From Candidatus Latescibacterota bacterium (lineage in GTDB: Bacteria; Latescibacterota; UBA2968; UBA8231): a DNA stretch of 48,357 bases. Positions within the stretch are counted from its first letter, which is position 1. Every line of letters begins with the position of its first letter. The stretch is taken from assembly GCA_016187725.1 (NCBI GenBank), contig JACPJE010000180.1, positions 1 through 48,357 of the forward strand. Direction: 5' to 3'. The translations under genes and the position numbers were made by a program. The notes under the pieces were generated by a model. It did not search any database. It had not been told where the DNA came from and saw only the letters and a list, made by a program, of their open reading frames with translations. Below are positions 1 through 8,337 of this stretch, in pieces.

Positions 1-1683
1 GATCAACTGGTCCGCGTAGGCCGCCACCCGCTCCTCGCCCTCTGGCGCGATGGCCACGATCCTCCCCTTCCGCGCGCGGATCTCCTCCATGTTGCCCAGC
101 ACCCGCGCCGTCTCGTCCCCCCGGCTGAGGACGAAGAGCACCGGCATGGTCTCGTCCACCAGCGAGATGGGGCCGTGTTTCATCTCTGCCGCAGGGATGC
201 CTTCGGCGTGGATGTAGGAGACCTCTTTGAGCTTGAGCGCGCCTTCGAGGGCGATGGGGAAGTTGATGCCCCGTCCCAGGTAAAGGAAATTGGCGTGCTG
301 CGCATAGGCCCTGGCGACCTGGCGTATTTCCTCGCCGCGCTCCAGGATGCTCTCGATCTGCGCCGGGATGCGTTCCAGCCCCGCGAGCACCTGCCTGGCC
401 CGCTCGGCCTCCAGTGTTCCCCGGAGCCGGCCCAGGTACACGGCCATCAGCGCCAAGGCGGTCAGGTGCCCGGTGAAGGCCTTGGTGCTGGCCACGCCGA
501 TCTCCGGCCCGACGTGGATGTAGACCCCGGCCCCGGTCTCCCGCGCGATGCTGCTGCCGACCACGTTGACGATGCCCAGGGTCAGCGCTCCCCGGGAGGC
601 GGCCAGCCGGAGCGCGGCCAGGGTGTCCGCCGTCTCCCCCGACTGGCTGACGGCGATGAAGGTGTCCTCTGGTCCGATCATCGGCTCTTTGCAGATCAGT
701 TCGGTGGAGTACTCCACTTCCACCGGGATCTTCGCCAGGCTCTCGAAGAGGTATTCGCCCACCAGGCCGGCGTGCCACGAGGTCCCACAGGAGGCGATGA
801 TGAGCCTCCTGGTCTGCGCCAGGCGGCCGGAAACCTCGCGCAGGCCGCCCAGGTAGACCTCGCCGCGGGACGCGTCCATGCGCCCCCGGCAGGTGTCGAG
901 GATGCGGCTGGGCTGTTCGCAGATCTCCTTGAGCATGAAGTGGGCAAAGTCGCCCCGCTCGATCTCCTCCACCTCCCAGGTGATCTGCTGGATCTGATGG
1001 TTGATCGGGACCTTGGTCAGGTCCGTCGCCCGGTACCCCTCCTCGTCCACGGTCAGCACATTGAAGTCGTCCAGGTAGATCACGTTTTTGGTGTGCTCGG
1101 CGATGGCCGTCGGGTCCGAGGCGATGAAGTACTCGCCCTGGCCGATGCCCAGGACCAGCGGGCTCCCCTTCCTGGCCGCGACGATCTTGCGCTCGGCCGC
1201 GTGCAGGACCGCCAGGCCATAGGTCCCCTCGACCTCCAGCAGGGCCTTGCGGACCGCCTCCTCCAGATCCCCCTCGTAGAATGCCTCGACCAGGTGCGCG
1301 ATCACCTCGGTGTCGGTGTCCGAGGCAAAGGTGTGCCCCGTCGATTCCAGCAGTTGCTTGAGCGCCTTGAAATTGTCGACGATGCCGTTGTGGACCAGGG
1401 CGATCTGGCCGCTGCAGTCGCGGTGCGGATGGGCGTTCTGCTCCGAGGGGACCCCATGCGTGGCCCAGCGGGTGTGGGCGATACCCGCGCTTCCCGCCAG
1501 CGGACTGGCCTCCAGGAGGGCCTCCAGGTTCTTGACCCTGCCTGCGGCCTTGACCGTGTGGAGCCCGTCGGCGAGCACGGCCATACCCGCAGAATCGTAC
1601 CCTCGGTATTCGAGGCGCCGCAGGCCGTTGAGGAGCAGGGGATAGGCCAGACGCGAGCCGAAATACCCGAAGATCCCACACAT
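1..1683 (-). CDS. glmS: glutamine-fructose-6-phosphate aminotransferase (isomerizing), 3' end cut by window
   Basis: GlmS makes glucosamine-6-phosphate from fructose-6-phosphate and glutamine in the cytoplasm, the first step to UDP-GlcNAc, peptidoglycan and LPS. The reading frame opens with MCGIFGYFG, so Cys2 is the N-terminal nucleophile of the glutaminase domain (roughly residues 1-220, with RRLEYRGYDSAG and HTRWATHG motifs). Two SIS sugar-isomerase domains follow, with the SQSGETADT and CGTSWHAG signatures. 561 codons are present without a frameshift; the usual length is about 600, so only the last 40-50 residues lie outside the window. The gene starts 28 bp after the dehydratase gene upstream, behind a GAGAAAGGG Shine-Dalgarno, and may be cotranscribed with it. 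No glmS ribozyme-sized leader fits in that gap. Identification is secure. Confidence 0.97.
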   Translation of the reverse strand, partial: MCGIFGYFGSRLAYPLLLNGLRRLEYRGYDSAGMAVLADGLHTVKAAGRVKNLEALLEASPLAGSAGIAHTRWATHGVPSEQNAHPHRDCSGQIALVHNGIVDNFKALKQLLESTGHTFASDTDTEVIAHLVEAFYEGDLEEAVRKALLEVEGTYGLAVLHAAERKIVAARKGSPLVLGIGQGEYFIASDPTAIAEHTKNVIYLDDFNVLTVDEEGYRATDLTKVPINHQIQQITWEVEEIERGDFAHFMLKEICEQPSRILDTCRGRMDASRGEVYLGGLREVSGRLAQTRRLIIASCGTSWHAGLVGEYLFESLAKIPVEVEYSTELICKEPMIGPEDTFIAVSQSGETADTLAALRLAASRGALTLGIVNVVGSSIARETGAGVYIHVGPEIGVASTKAFTGHLTALALMAVYLGRLRGTLEAERARQVLAGLERIPAQIESILERGEEIRQVARAYAQHANFLYLGRGINFPIALEGALKLKEVSYIHAEGIPAAEMKHGPISLVDETMPVLFVLSRGDETARVLGNMEEIRARKGRIVAIAPEGEERVAAYADQLI

Positions 1684-1711
1684 CGCCGCAGATCCCTTTC
1701 TCTTCTCTATT

Positions 1712-2932
1712 TCATCCCCGCGAAGGGTCGAAAAGTTTTTTCTCGTCCGAGACTTCGATATGCACGTCCGGGCGGGCCAGCACCTCCTCACGCAGGGCCG
1801 TGCCCAGGCCAGGCCGCCCGGGCAGGGAGAGCATGCCCTCGCGGATGCAGGCGTCGATGCTATCGGTCATCACTTCGTCGTACCAGCCCTGGTAGTAGCC
1901 CCGCACCGTCTCCTGGATCATGGCGTTGGGCACGTGCAGCGTCAGGTGGGCGGCCGACCACAGGGCCACCGGGCCGATGCAGTCGTGGCAGGCCACCGGC
2001 AGGTAGTAGGTGTCGGCCTGACTGCAGATCTTGCGGGTCTCGCTCAGGCCGCCGGTCCAGGCCATGTCGGGCATGATGATGTCCGCGGCGTTTTGTTCCA
2101 CCACCTGGCGGAAGCCGAAGCGAGTGAAGAGCCGCTCGCTGACGCACAGGGGCACCTTGGTCTGGGTCTTGAGCCGGGCGTAGGACTCCACGTTGTCTGG
2201 TGGGATGATCTCCTCTAGCCATAGGATGTCGTACGGCTCCAGGGCGCGGGCAATCTGCACCGCCACCGGCAGGTTCCAGCGGGCGTGGCCCTCGATGGCG
2301 ATCTCCATCTGGTCGCCCACGGTGCGGCGGATGTCCTCGACGCAGGAGAGGCCCTTCTTCAGTTGTTCCTTGCCCAGGTAGTGGCCCACCGGGCCCACGG
2401 CCCCGGCCCCGGCCCGCTGCCCGATGGGCCCGCCCAGGGAGACGCCGAACTGGTCGAAGGGCCAGATCTTCATGGCCTTGATGCCTTGGCGCAAGAGTTC
2501 CTGGGCGAGCTGGCCGGTGCGGCCCTCGATCCAGGCGTGGTAGTCCTGGTGCGGCCCGTAGCTGACGCAGGTGTTGTAGATCTGGATGCGGTCGCGGCTG
2601 CGCCCGCCCAGCAGGTTGTAAATGGGCTGGCCAGTGTGCTGGCCCAAGAGGTCCCACAGGGCCACATCGATGGCGCTGATGGCCCGCATCTCGGAACCGG
2701 CAAAGCCGAAGAAGTTGACGGTGGAGAAGAGATTGTTCCAGTGGTTTTCGATGTCGTAGGCGCTGCGGCCGATGAGCAGGGTGGCGAAGACGTCGTGGAT
2801 CAGGGCGCTGACGGCGCGCGGGGCATAGAAGGTCTCGCCCAGGCCGATCAGCCCGTCGCTGGTGTGCAGGCGCACCCACAGGGTGTTGGGCTGCTCGTCG
2901 ATCCAGATGGTCTCGATGCGGGTGATCTTCAT
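1712..2932 (-). CDS. mandelate racemase/muconate lactonizing (enolase) superfamily sugar-acid dehydratase
   Basis: A 406-residue enolase-superfamily protein. The N-terminal capping domain (MKITRIETIWID, GLGETFYAP) is followed by a TIM-barrel with a lysine motif (GIKAMKIWPFD), acidic metal-ligand motifs (AIEGHARWN, LWLEEI, CVSERLF) and a late histidine in ACHDCIGPVALW. This arrangement is typical of galactonate- and mannonate-dehydratase-like members, which abstract the proton alpha to a carboxylate and eliminate water. The exact substrate cannot be read from the sequence. I chose the ATG at 2932; a GTG two codons upstream (2938) would overlap the SDR stop and is equally possible. It sits directly behind the SDR and a PhyH-like gene, so the three probably act on one sugar acid or related polyol. 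Confidence 0.88.
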   Translation of the reverse strand: MKITRIETIWIDEQPNTLWVRLHTSDGLIGLGETFYAPRAVSALIHDVFATLLIGRSAYDIENHWNNLFSTVNFFGFAGSEMRAISAIDVALWDLLGQHTGQPIYNLLGGRSRDRIQIYNTCVSYGPHQDYHAWIEGRTGQLAQELLRQGIKAMKIWPFDQFGVSLGGPIGQRAGAGAVGPVGHYLGKEQLKKGLSCVEDIRRTVGDQMEIAIEGHARWNLPVAVQIARALEPYDILWLEEIIPPDNVESYARLKTQTKVPLCVSERLFTRFGFRQVVEQNAADIIMPDMAWTGGLSETRKICSQADTYYLPVACHDCIGPVALWSAAHLTLHVPNAMIQETVRGYYQGWYDEVMTDSIDACIREGMLSLPGRPGLGTALREEVLARPDVHIEVSDEKKLFDPSRG

Positions 2933-2934
2933 CT

Positions 2935-3741
2935 TCACCCTCTGGGCGCGCCCGTATAGGTGCCGTTGGCGTTCTGGGCCAGGTTGCCCCCGTCCATGGG
3001 GATGATGGCCCCGGTGATCCAGGGCGAGGCGTCTGAAGCCAGGAAAATGGCCAGGCCCTTGATGTCGTCGGGGCGGCCGAAGCGGCCGCTGGGGATGCCG
3101 CGCAAATAGGTGTCGCGCAGGGGGGGATCGGCCTGCATGCGCGCCTCCAGGCCGGCGTTGAGCACCTGGGCGGGGAGGATGGCGTTGACGCGCACGCCCC
3201 GACCGGCCCATTCGGTGCTCAACTCGCGGGTCATCTGCACCACTGCGCCCATGGCCATGCTGTAAGCGATATGGCCGCGGCCCAGGGCAGTGACGCTGGC
3301 CAGGGAACCGATGTTGATGATGCTGCCCCGGCCGGCCTTGAGCATGCGCCGGCCCGCCTCCTGGCAGCAGCAGAAGCGGCCGATGACCAGGTTCTGGAGC
3401 ACCTGCTGCACCTGCTCCATGCTCACTTCCTCGGGTTTGGCCAGGAGGCCGTCGCCGGCCACATTGCCCAGGGCGTCGATGCGGCCGAACTCGGCGTCGA
3501 GCCGGCCAAAAAGTTCGCGGATCTGGGCCGGGTCGGAGACGTCGCAGGTCACCGGCAGGGCGCGGCGGCCCAGTTTGGCGATCTGATCGGCGGTGGCCTG
3601 CAAGCCGGCGCTGTTGCGGTCGGCCAGCACCAAATCGGCGCCGGCCTCGGCAAAGGCGATGCTCATGGCCTTGCCCATGCCGCTGGCCGCCCCGGTCACC
3701 AGGGCGACGCAGCCGCTCATGTCGAAAAGGGGATGGCTCAT
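2935..3741 (-). CDS. short-chain dehydrogenase/reductase with Met in place of the catalytic Lys
   Basis: A 268-residue classical SDR with a Rossmann fold. The cofactor motif TGAASGMG is near residues 17-24, the adenine-pocket aspartate lies in LADRN (suggesting NAD preference), NVAGDG replaces NNAG, and the catalytic serine region is IINIGSLAS. The usual YxxxK reads Y160-S-M-A-M164, so the lysine that lowers the tyrosine pKa is replaced by methionine. The codons are unambiguous (TAC AGC ATG GCC ATG). The rest of the fold, including the STEWAGRGVRVNAI segment after the active site, looks intact, so this is not an obvious pseudogene. It may be a subfamily with altered chemistry or a binding role. 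It overlaps or abuts the dehydratase gene downstream and is 1 bp from the dioxygenase gene upstream, so it is translationally linked. Confidence 0.9.
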   Translation of the reverse strand: MSHPLFDMSGCVALVTGAASGMGKAMSIAFAEAGADLVLADRNSAGLQATADQIAKLGRRALPVTCDVSDPAQIRELFGRLDAEFGRIDALGNVAGDGLLAKPEEVSMEQVQQVLQNLVIGRFCCCQEAGRRMLKAGRGSIINIGSLASVTALGRGHIAYSMAMGAVVQMTRELSTEWAGRGVRVNAILPAQVLNAGLEARMQADPPLRDTYLRGIPSGRFGRPDDIKGLAIFLASDASPWITGAIIPMDGGNLAQNANGTYTGAPRG

Positions 3742-3742
3742 G

Positions 3743-4465
3743 TCAGTGCACTGCTTTCACATGGGAGACGTGCCGCCCCTGAGGGGGCACGAATTTTTGG
3801 GAATGCTCGCCGATGTAGTGGCAGATGAAGGTGCGGCGCCAGCGGTCGGCGGTGGTGTTGGTGTAGGAGCCGTGGATACACTTGCCGGCGAAGAAGAGGG
3901 CATCGCCGGCCTCCATGTCCAGGCCCATCTCTTCGAGCCCCTCGGGAATGAGGCTCTGGGCGCTGGTGAAGGAGATGGAGGTGTCGGCCGCTTCCACCTC
4001 CAGCAGGCCGTGCAGGTGCGAGCCGGGGACCACCACCATCTGGCCCACGGCCCGGTCGGACCTTTCCAGGGGGACCCATACCCCGATGAGGGGGTCGGTG
4101 GTGATGTACTGCTGGTCCTGGTGGAGGGCCTGGCCCCGGCCGCTGGGGGGCTTGAAGTAGAGCATGGTCTGGATGAGCACGGCCTGATCCTCGATGAGCT
4201 GGCCCACGGCCTCCATCAGTTCCGGCCGGGTGGCCCACTCTTTAGTAGGCTCATCCCAGTTGTGCATGTTGATCATGCGGGGGTACTTGTGGTTGGGATC
4301 TTCAGGATGGTCGGTGGTGCCGCCGGTGTCGCCGGGTTTAGGACCTTCGGCGCGCAGCCGCATATAGTGCTCGACCATGTAGCCGGCGGTGTCCGCGAAG
4401 AAGCCGGGGACTATCACATAGCCTTTTTCGCGGTAGTGGCGGATCTGCTGGGGGGTAAGTGGCAT
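3743..4465 (-). CDS. phytanoyl-CoA dioxygenase (PhyH) family protein
   Basis: A 240-residue Fe(II)/2-oxoglutarate-dependent dioxygenase-like protein of the PhyH family. The jelly-roll iron-binding facial triad is visible: HQD in LHQDQQY (HxD), the distal histidine in CIHGSYTN, and the 2-oxoglutarate-binding arginine in RRTF just after. The N-terminus (TPQQIRHYREKGYVIVPGF) is the usual PhyH opening. The family hydroxylates many small molecules; the substrate is unknown here. The gene leads the PhyH-SDR-dehydratase cassette, 73 bp after the type A3 surface gene, with 1 bp between its stop and the SDR start. A second PhyH-like gene lies at 43544-44305 but is clearly divergent. Confidence 0.9.
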   Translation of the reverse strand: MPLTPQQIRHYREKGYVIVPGFFADTAGYMVEHYMRLRAEGPKPGDTGGTTDHPEDPNHKYPRMINMHNWDEPTKEWATRPELMEAVGQLIEDQAVLIQTMLYFKPPSGRGQALHQDQQYITTDPLIGVWVPLERSDRAVGQMVVVPGSHLHGLLEVEAADTSISFTSAQSLIPEGLEEMGLDMEAGDALFFAGKCIHGSYTNTTADRWRRTFICHYIGEHSQKFVPPQGRHVSHVKAVH

Positions 4466-4538
4466 CGCTCCTCTCCTGTTTGGGGGGGTAAGATGGATGG
4501 AGGAGAGGGATGTGTCAAGTAGGGGGGTAGCCCCGCCG

Positions 4539-6374
4539 CTAGTACGCCACCTCCACGGTGCCCTGCCAACTGTGGTGGCCGGTGTCGGCGTCCACCTCGA
4601 TGCGGTAGAGGTAGATGCCGGGCGGCACTAGGTGGCCCTGGGCGTCGGTGCCGTCCCACAGTTGGGTGTACTGGCCGCTCAGGTCGGCGCCGGCATAGCT
4701 CTGGCGCAGTTGCCGGCCAGACAAGTCGAAGATGGAGAGGGTGACGGGGGCCGGCTGGATCAGCATGAAAAGCCCGTAGGAGAGGGCGAAGAAGTCGTTG
4801 ATCCCGTCGCCGTTGGGCGTGATCAGGGCCTTGCCCTTGCCCAGGGCCTGCACCAGCTTCTGGCTGGGGGTGCGGAAGCGGACCACCAGTTGGCCGCCCA
4901 CCGAAAAGGGGTCCACGTCCCCCTCGCGCACGGTCTGGTACACCGTTTCCAGGCCACCCTCCTCGGGCCGCAGATCCACGGCGCGCACCAGGAAGGGGGT
5001 GCCGTCGCGGAACAGGGCGGCGCGGAAGACGAGCTGCACAAAGCTGCCGGCCTGCACCACCCGCTGCCATAGATCTACGGTGAAACCCTCGCCGGGCTGG
5101 TACGCGGCGCTGAACACCGTTTCCTGGTCGTCCACCAGCACCCGCTCCACCTGGCTCACCACTGCCGGGGTCAGGACCTGGAGGTAGCGCACCCCGGTGT
5201 CGCGGCGGCCTGGGTCGAACTGCATCTCCAGGGAGAGGGTGAACTCCGTCTCAACCCCTGGCTCCACCTCCAGGGGGCTGATCTCGCCCTTGAGGGCGGT
5301 GGCCAGGGGCCGGCGGACGTACTCGAAGGCCAGGTCGCGCAGGACCAGGCCCGGTTCGGAAAAGAGCAGGCGGAACTGCAGATAGCGCTGGGGGGAGGGG
5401 GAAAGCACTAGCCCGTCCGAGACCGTCTGCCAGGGACTCCATTCGGGGTTGGGCAGGATGGGGCCCTGCTCCTCCTCGACCACGCCGATGGTGGTGTAGC
5501 GGCGCAGGGCCACATTGTTGTAATCTGAGCGCGAAACCCGCTCCAATTCGTCGCCCCGTTTGATATAGTAGACCAGGGGCTCTTCGTCCGGGCCAGTGCG
5601 GGTCTGGAGGGTGAAGGGCAGGCGGTTCAGATCCTCGCCATTGGCCTTCACCTGCCCCCACACTGGCGAGCCGCCGCGCACAAAGAGGGGCATGGAGGTG
5701 AATTCCCCGGTGGGCAGGGTGCCGTCGCTGTAGAGTTCTAGTTCGGCGATCTCCCAGGCTTCCTTCTCCTGAGAGCTGAGGCGGATATAACGCACATCCC
5801 GGCTGGTGAAGGAACGGTCCACCACGGTCTGGCGGTTGGGGAAGGTTTCGGTGTAGGAGAAGAGGGACTTGTACTCAGCGGTCAGCGCGGCGGCAACGGT
5901 GCCGTCGCTGGTGCTGATATCGAAACTGCCCAGGATGAGGCCGCGGTGTTCTTCGTCCAGGCGCGGGTGGAAGCGGATGCGGTTCACCCTGAAGGTGGCG
6001 CCCAGATCCAGGTGGAGGGTGGGCTGGCGCCCGAGTTCCTCATCTTCCTCCGGGTTCCAGGCCGTGGCCGCATCGCCGTCTATCCAGGACTCCAGGCCTG
6101 GCTTTTTTGCCAGGGCAGGCCCCAGAAAGCCTGGTAGCACCTCCCGCAGCACCTCGGCGTAGATACCGCCTTTGCGCGCCAGGGTCTGGGGGGCCAGATT
6201 GGCGCGCGGTTCGGCAGGCCAGATCCAGATGGAATCCGCAGCGACGGCCATGAAGCGGGAGGATTCCCGGATCTTGTTCCACTTCTGGCCCCGTGGGCCC
6301 AGTTCCAGCAGATCCAGGGCGTAGAGCGGGCCAGCCCACAGGCCCAGCAAGAGGAGGAGGGCAATCCTCTTCAT
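4539..6374 (-). CDS. type A3 secreted protein: discoidin-like module and FlgD/gliding-type C-terminal Ig-like domain
   Basis: A 611-residue exported protein. Residues 1-20 form a signal peptide (MKRIALLLLLGLWAGPLYA). A F5/8-type-C-like beta-sandwich follows at about 95-245 (LHLDLGATFRVNRIRFHP, then RDVRYIRLSSQE and IAELELYSDG), then a middle beta-rich region. The last 95 residues hold the FlgD Ig-like/gliding-motility sorting-type domain: LITPNGDGINDFF, SIFDLSGRQL, LWDGTDAQG, PPGIYLYRIEV, ending GTVEVAY. It is paralogous to the products at 11282-13195 and 16146-18662, including the central YLQFRLLFSE..F-Y strand pair. The ATG shares one base with the stop of the LRR gene (TGATG), so expression is coupled to that lipoprotein. 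Function is unknown; glycan or surface binding followed by cell-surface anchoring is inferred from the domains. Confidence 0.87.
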   Translation of the reverse strand: MKRIALLLLLGLWAGPLYALDLLELGPRGQKWNKIRESSRFMAVAADSIWIWPAEPRANLAPQTLARKGGIYAEVLREVLPGFLGPALAKKPGLESWIDGDAATAWNPEEDEELGRQPTLHLDLGATFRVNRIRFHPRLDEEHRGLILGSFDISTSDGTVAAALTAEYKSLFSYTETFPNRQTVVDRSFTSRDVRYIRLSSQEKEAWEIAELELYSDGTLPTGEFTSMPLFVRGGSPVWGQVKANGEDLNRLPFTLQTRTGPDEEPLVYYIKRGDELERVSRSDYNNVALRRYTTIGVVEEEQGPILPNPEWSPWQTVSDGLVLSPSPQRYLQFRLLFSEPGLVLRDLAFEYVRRPLATALKGEISPLEVEPGVETEFTLSLEMQFDPGRRDTGVRYLQVLTPAVVSQVERVLVDDQETVFSAAYQPGEGFTVDLWQRVVQAGSFVQLVFRAALFRDGTPFLVRAVDLRPEEGGLETVYQTVREGDVDPFSVGGQLVVRFRTPSQKLVQALGKGKALITPNGDGINDFFALSYGLFMLIQPAPVTLSIFDLSGRQLRQSYAGADLSGQYTQLWDGTDAQGHLVPPGIYLYRIEVDADTGHHSWQGTVEVAY

Positions 6375-8227
6375 CAGAAATTGACCTGCACCCCGCGCCG
6401 CTCCAGTTCGCTGACCACGGGCAGGGCGGTGGCGGGGTTGAGGGGGTTGCGGAACAGGTTCACCTTGGTGAGAAACTTCAGACCGGCCAGGGCCCCGATC
6501 TCGACGATGTGGTTGGTGTGGGCGTTCAGGTCGCTCAACTGCGCGAGTCCCGCCAGGACCGAGATGTCCTCGACCTGGTTGCCGGCAAAGCCCAACTGGG
6601 ACAGGAGGATGTTCATGGCCGACAGCGGCGAGAGGTCCTTCACCTCGTTGTCAGAAAACTCCAGGATGCGCAAGCGGACCAGGCGGAACAGGGGGGAGAG
6701 ATCGCTCACCTGGTTGCTGGTGAAGTTCAACTCGCTCAGATAGACCAGTTCTCTGAGGGGTTCCAGGTCGCTCACCTGGTTGGAGTACAGGCGCAGGTAG
6801 CGCAGCGACTTCAGGCCAGCCAGCACGCTCAGATCGCGCACCTGATTGCTGGAAAAGTCCAGGGTGGACATCCGCAGATGCCCGGCCAGGGGGGAGAGAT
6901 CCTCCACGTCGTTGTTGCGCAGGTGGAGTTCGATCAGGTCGAGGCCGGCCAGGGGGGAGAGGTCCTCCACCAGGTTGTCGGCGATGTCCACTATTCTCAG
7001 GTTCCGCAAATCCGCCAGGGCGGAGAGATCCCGCAACACGGTGCGTTCCAGGCTCAGGCTGATCAGGTTCCGGTGGCGGGAAAGGGGGGTGAAATCCTCG
7101 ATGGGGTTGACATCGAGAAAAAGGGCGCTCAGGGTTCTCAGCCCCGCCAACGGCGAGATATCCTTCACCTTGTTGTAGGAGATATCCAGGCTCCCCAGGG
7201 CAGTCATGTCGGCCAGCGGTCGTATATCTTCGATCTGGTTGTGGGACAGATTGAGGACGCGCATCTTCACCAGGCCGGCCAGGGGCGAGAGGTCCTTTAC
7301 CTTGGTATCGGTGATTTTCAGGTTGGTGAGTTTATTCAGCTCCTTCAGCGGGGTCAGGTCCACCACCGGGTTCTTCAGGATGACCAACTGACTCATGTTG
7401 GTGATGTGCTCCAGGCCCCGCAGGTCCTCGATCTTTGAATTCTCGGGGATATTCAGGACGGTGATGCCCTCCAGATCCTCCGAGGTCAGGTTGCCCACGG
7501 GTTTTTTCAGCTTTTTGCGCAGCAGGTCTTCCAGCCGCCAGTCGGGGAGGAAGATGATGGGCTCAGGGGTGTAGAAGTTCACCTGCACCCCGCGACTGTC
7601 CAGGGTTTTGAGGTGTTCGCTGAGGGAGGTCTCATTCAGGGGGTTGCCAGACAATTCCACGCTGCGCAGCCGGCCCAGGTCCAGCAGAACCGAGATATCC
7701 CGCACCTGGTTGTTGGCCAGGTCCAGCACCTGGAGCTGGCCCAGCCGGGAGAGGGTGCGGATCGGGGGAACCTGGTTGAAATCGAGGTTCAGGTGGGTCA
7801 ACTCGCCCAGGCCGGCCAGGGGCAGGATATCCTGCACCTGGTTGCGGCTCAGGTCCAGCACCTGCAGGTGGGTCAGGCTGCGGAGGGGATTCAGGTTTCG
7901 CAATTGGTTCTGGGACAGGCGCAACTGGCGCAGGCCGCTCAGCTTTTCGATGCCCTCCAGCATTGCGATGTCCTGCTGGGCAGCGTCGAGGGTTTCGAGG
8001 GCCTGCAACTGCGCCTCGTCCAGGGCGCCCTTGGGCTGGGCCAGGGCCTGGCGCACCGACTTTTCCAGGGCGGGGTCGGCAAAGAGGGGGGTGGCCTGCT
8101 CTTCGGGGCTGAGCACTTCTGTCCGCCCGCCGCAGCCGAAGAGCAGCAGCACTAGGAGGAGCGATAGAGAGCCAGCCACTCGGTATGGCGTCGGGAAGCA
8201 GCCCCTTCGTTCATTCTCGTGCCCCAT
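6374..8227 (-). CDS. leucine-rich-repeat lipoprotein with two internalin-like repeat blocks
   Basis: A 617-residue protein with an N-terminal lipoprotein signal: a hydrophobic run LSLLLVLLLFGCGG with Cys32 as the probable lipidated residue. Two SDS22/internalin-type LRR blocks follow, built on 21-23-residue units of the form L..L..L.LS.N.V.DLSPLAGL. Block 1 (about residues 50-210) starts with a helical cap (ALEKSVRQAL) and ends NPLNETSLSEHL..RGVQVNF. Block 2 (about 225-617) starts with a similar cap (LEDLLRKKLKKPVG) and ends NPLNPATALPVV..RGVQVNF, so the protein is an internal duplication of unequal length. I chose the ATG at 8227 over upstream codons because the leader there does not look like protein; a GTG 16 codons in is an alternative. 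Likely a surface protein-protein interaction partner of the adjacent A and B proteins. Confidence 0.9.
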   Translation of the reverse strand: MGHENERRGCFPTPYRVAGSLSLLLVLLLFGCGGRTEVLSPEEQATPLFADPALEKSVRQALAQPKGALDEAQLQALETLDAAQQDIAMLEGIEKLSGLRQLRLSQNQLRNLNPLRSLTHLQVLDLSRNQVQDILPLAGLGELTHLNLDFNQVPPIRTLSRLGQLQVLDLANNQVRDISVLLDLGRLRSVELSGNPLNETSLSEHLKTLDSRGVQVNFYTPEPIIFLPDWRLEDLLRKKLKKPVGNLTSEDLEGITVLNIPENSKIEDLRGLEHITNMSQLVILKNPVVDLTPLKELNKLTNLKITDTKVKDLSPLAGLVKMRVLNLSHNQIEDIRPLADMTALGSLDISYNKVKDISPLAGLRTLSALFLDVNPIEDFTPLSRHRNLISLSLERTVLRDLSALADLRNLRIVDIADNLVEDLSPLAGLDLIELHLRNNDVEDLSPLAGHLRMSTLDFSSNQVRDLSVLAGLKSLRYLRLYSNQVSDLEPLRELVYLSELNFTSNQVSDLSPLFRLVRLRILEFSDNEVKDLSPLSAMNILLSQLGFAGNQVEDISVLAGLAQLSDLNAHTNHIVEIGALAGLKFLTKVNLFRNPLNPATALPVVSELERRGVQVNF

Positions 8228-8252
8228 CCCTGGGGCACTCCGAGGCCATCGA

Positions 8253-8280
8253 CCTCTGGCCACTGTCCTGTGGCCAGAGG
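8253..8280. repeat. perfect 11-bp inverted repeat between B2 and the LRR gene
   Basis: The arms CCTCTGGCCAC (8253-8263) and GTGGCCAGAGG (8270-8280) are exact inverted copies around a 6-base loop. There is no T-run on either strand, so it is not a canonical terminator. A smaller stem (GCCCC/GGGGC, 8221-8236) follows and encloses the chosen LRR start codon. The flanking sequence, read on the minus strand, has a GGGGAGC element reminiscent of the repeats at 11017 and 29606, so this may be a diverged copy. Possible roles are mRNA processing or translational control. Confidence 0.6.
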
Positions 8281-8337
8281 CGCGATGGAATCCTCTCAGG
8301 GGCTTGCTCCCCGCCGCCTCGGACTGGTATTGTTCCA

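Noticed and set aside
1684..1711. glmS ribozyme upstream of glmS
   Set aside because: The gap is 28 bp, far too short, and the flank is coding sequence.
175..2076. 633-codon open frame on the plus strand opposite glmS and the dehydratase gene
   Set aside because: It lies antisense to two clear genes and its product is low-complexity Gly/Arg/Pro/Asp-rich; a by-product of high GC at third codon positions.
4539..5000. Flagellar hook-capping protein FlgD
   Set aside because: Only the Ig-like C-terminal domain resembles FlgD; the protein has a signal peptide and discoidin-like modules and no flagellar gene is nearby.
6293..7438. 381-codon plus-strand frame with periodic HLV/GEI repeats
   Set aside because: It is the antisense shadow of the LRR gene; the periodicity comes from the repeat units on the other strand.
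6400..8000. Regularly spaced similar sequences that could suggest a CRISPR or tandem DNA repeat
   Set aside because: They are codons of 21-23-residue leucine-rich repeats, with no constant repeat and no spacers.
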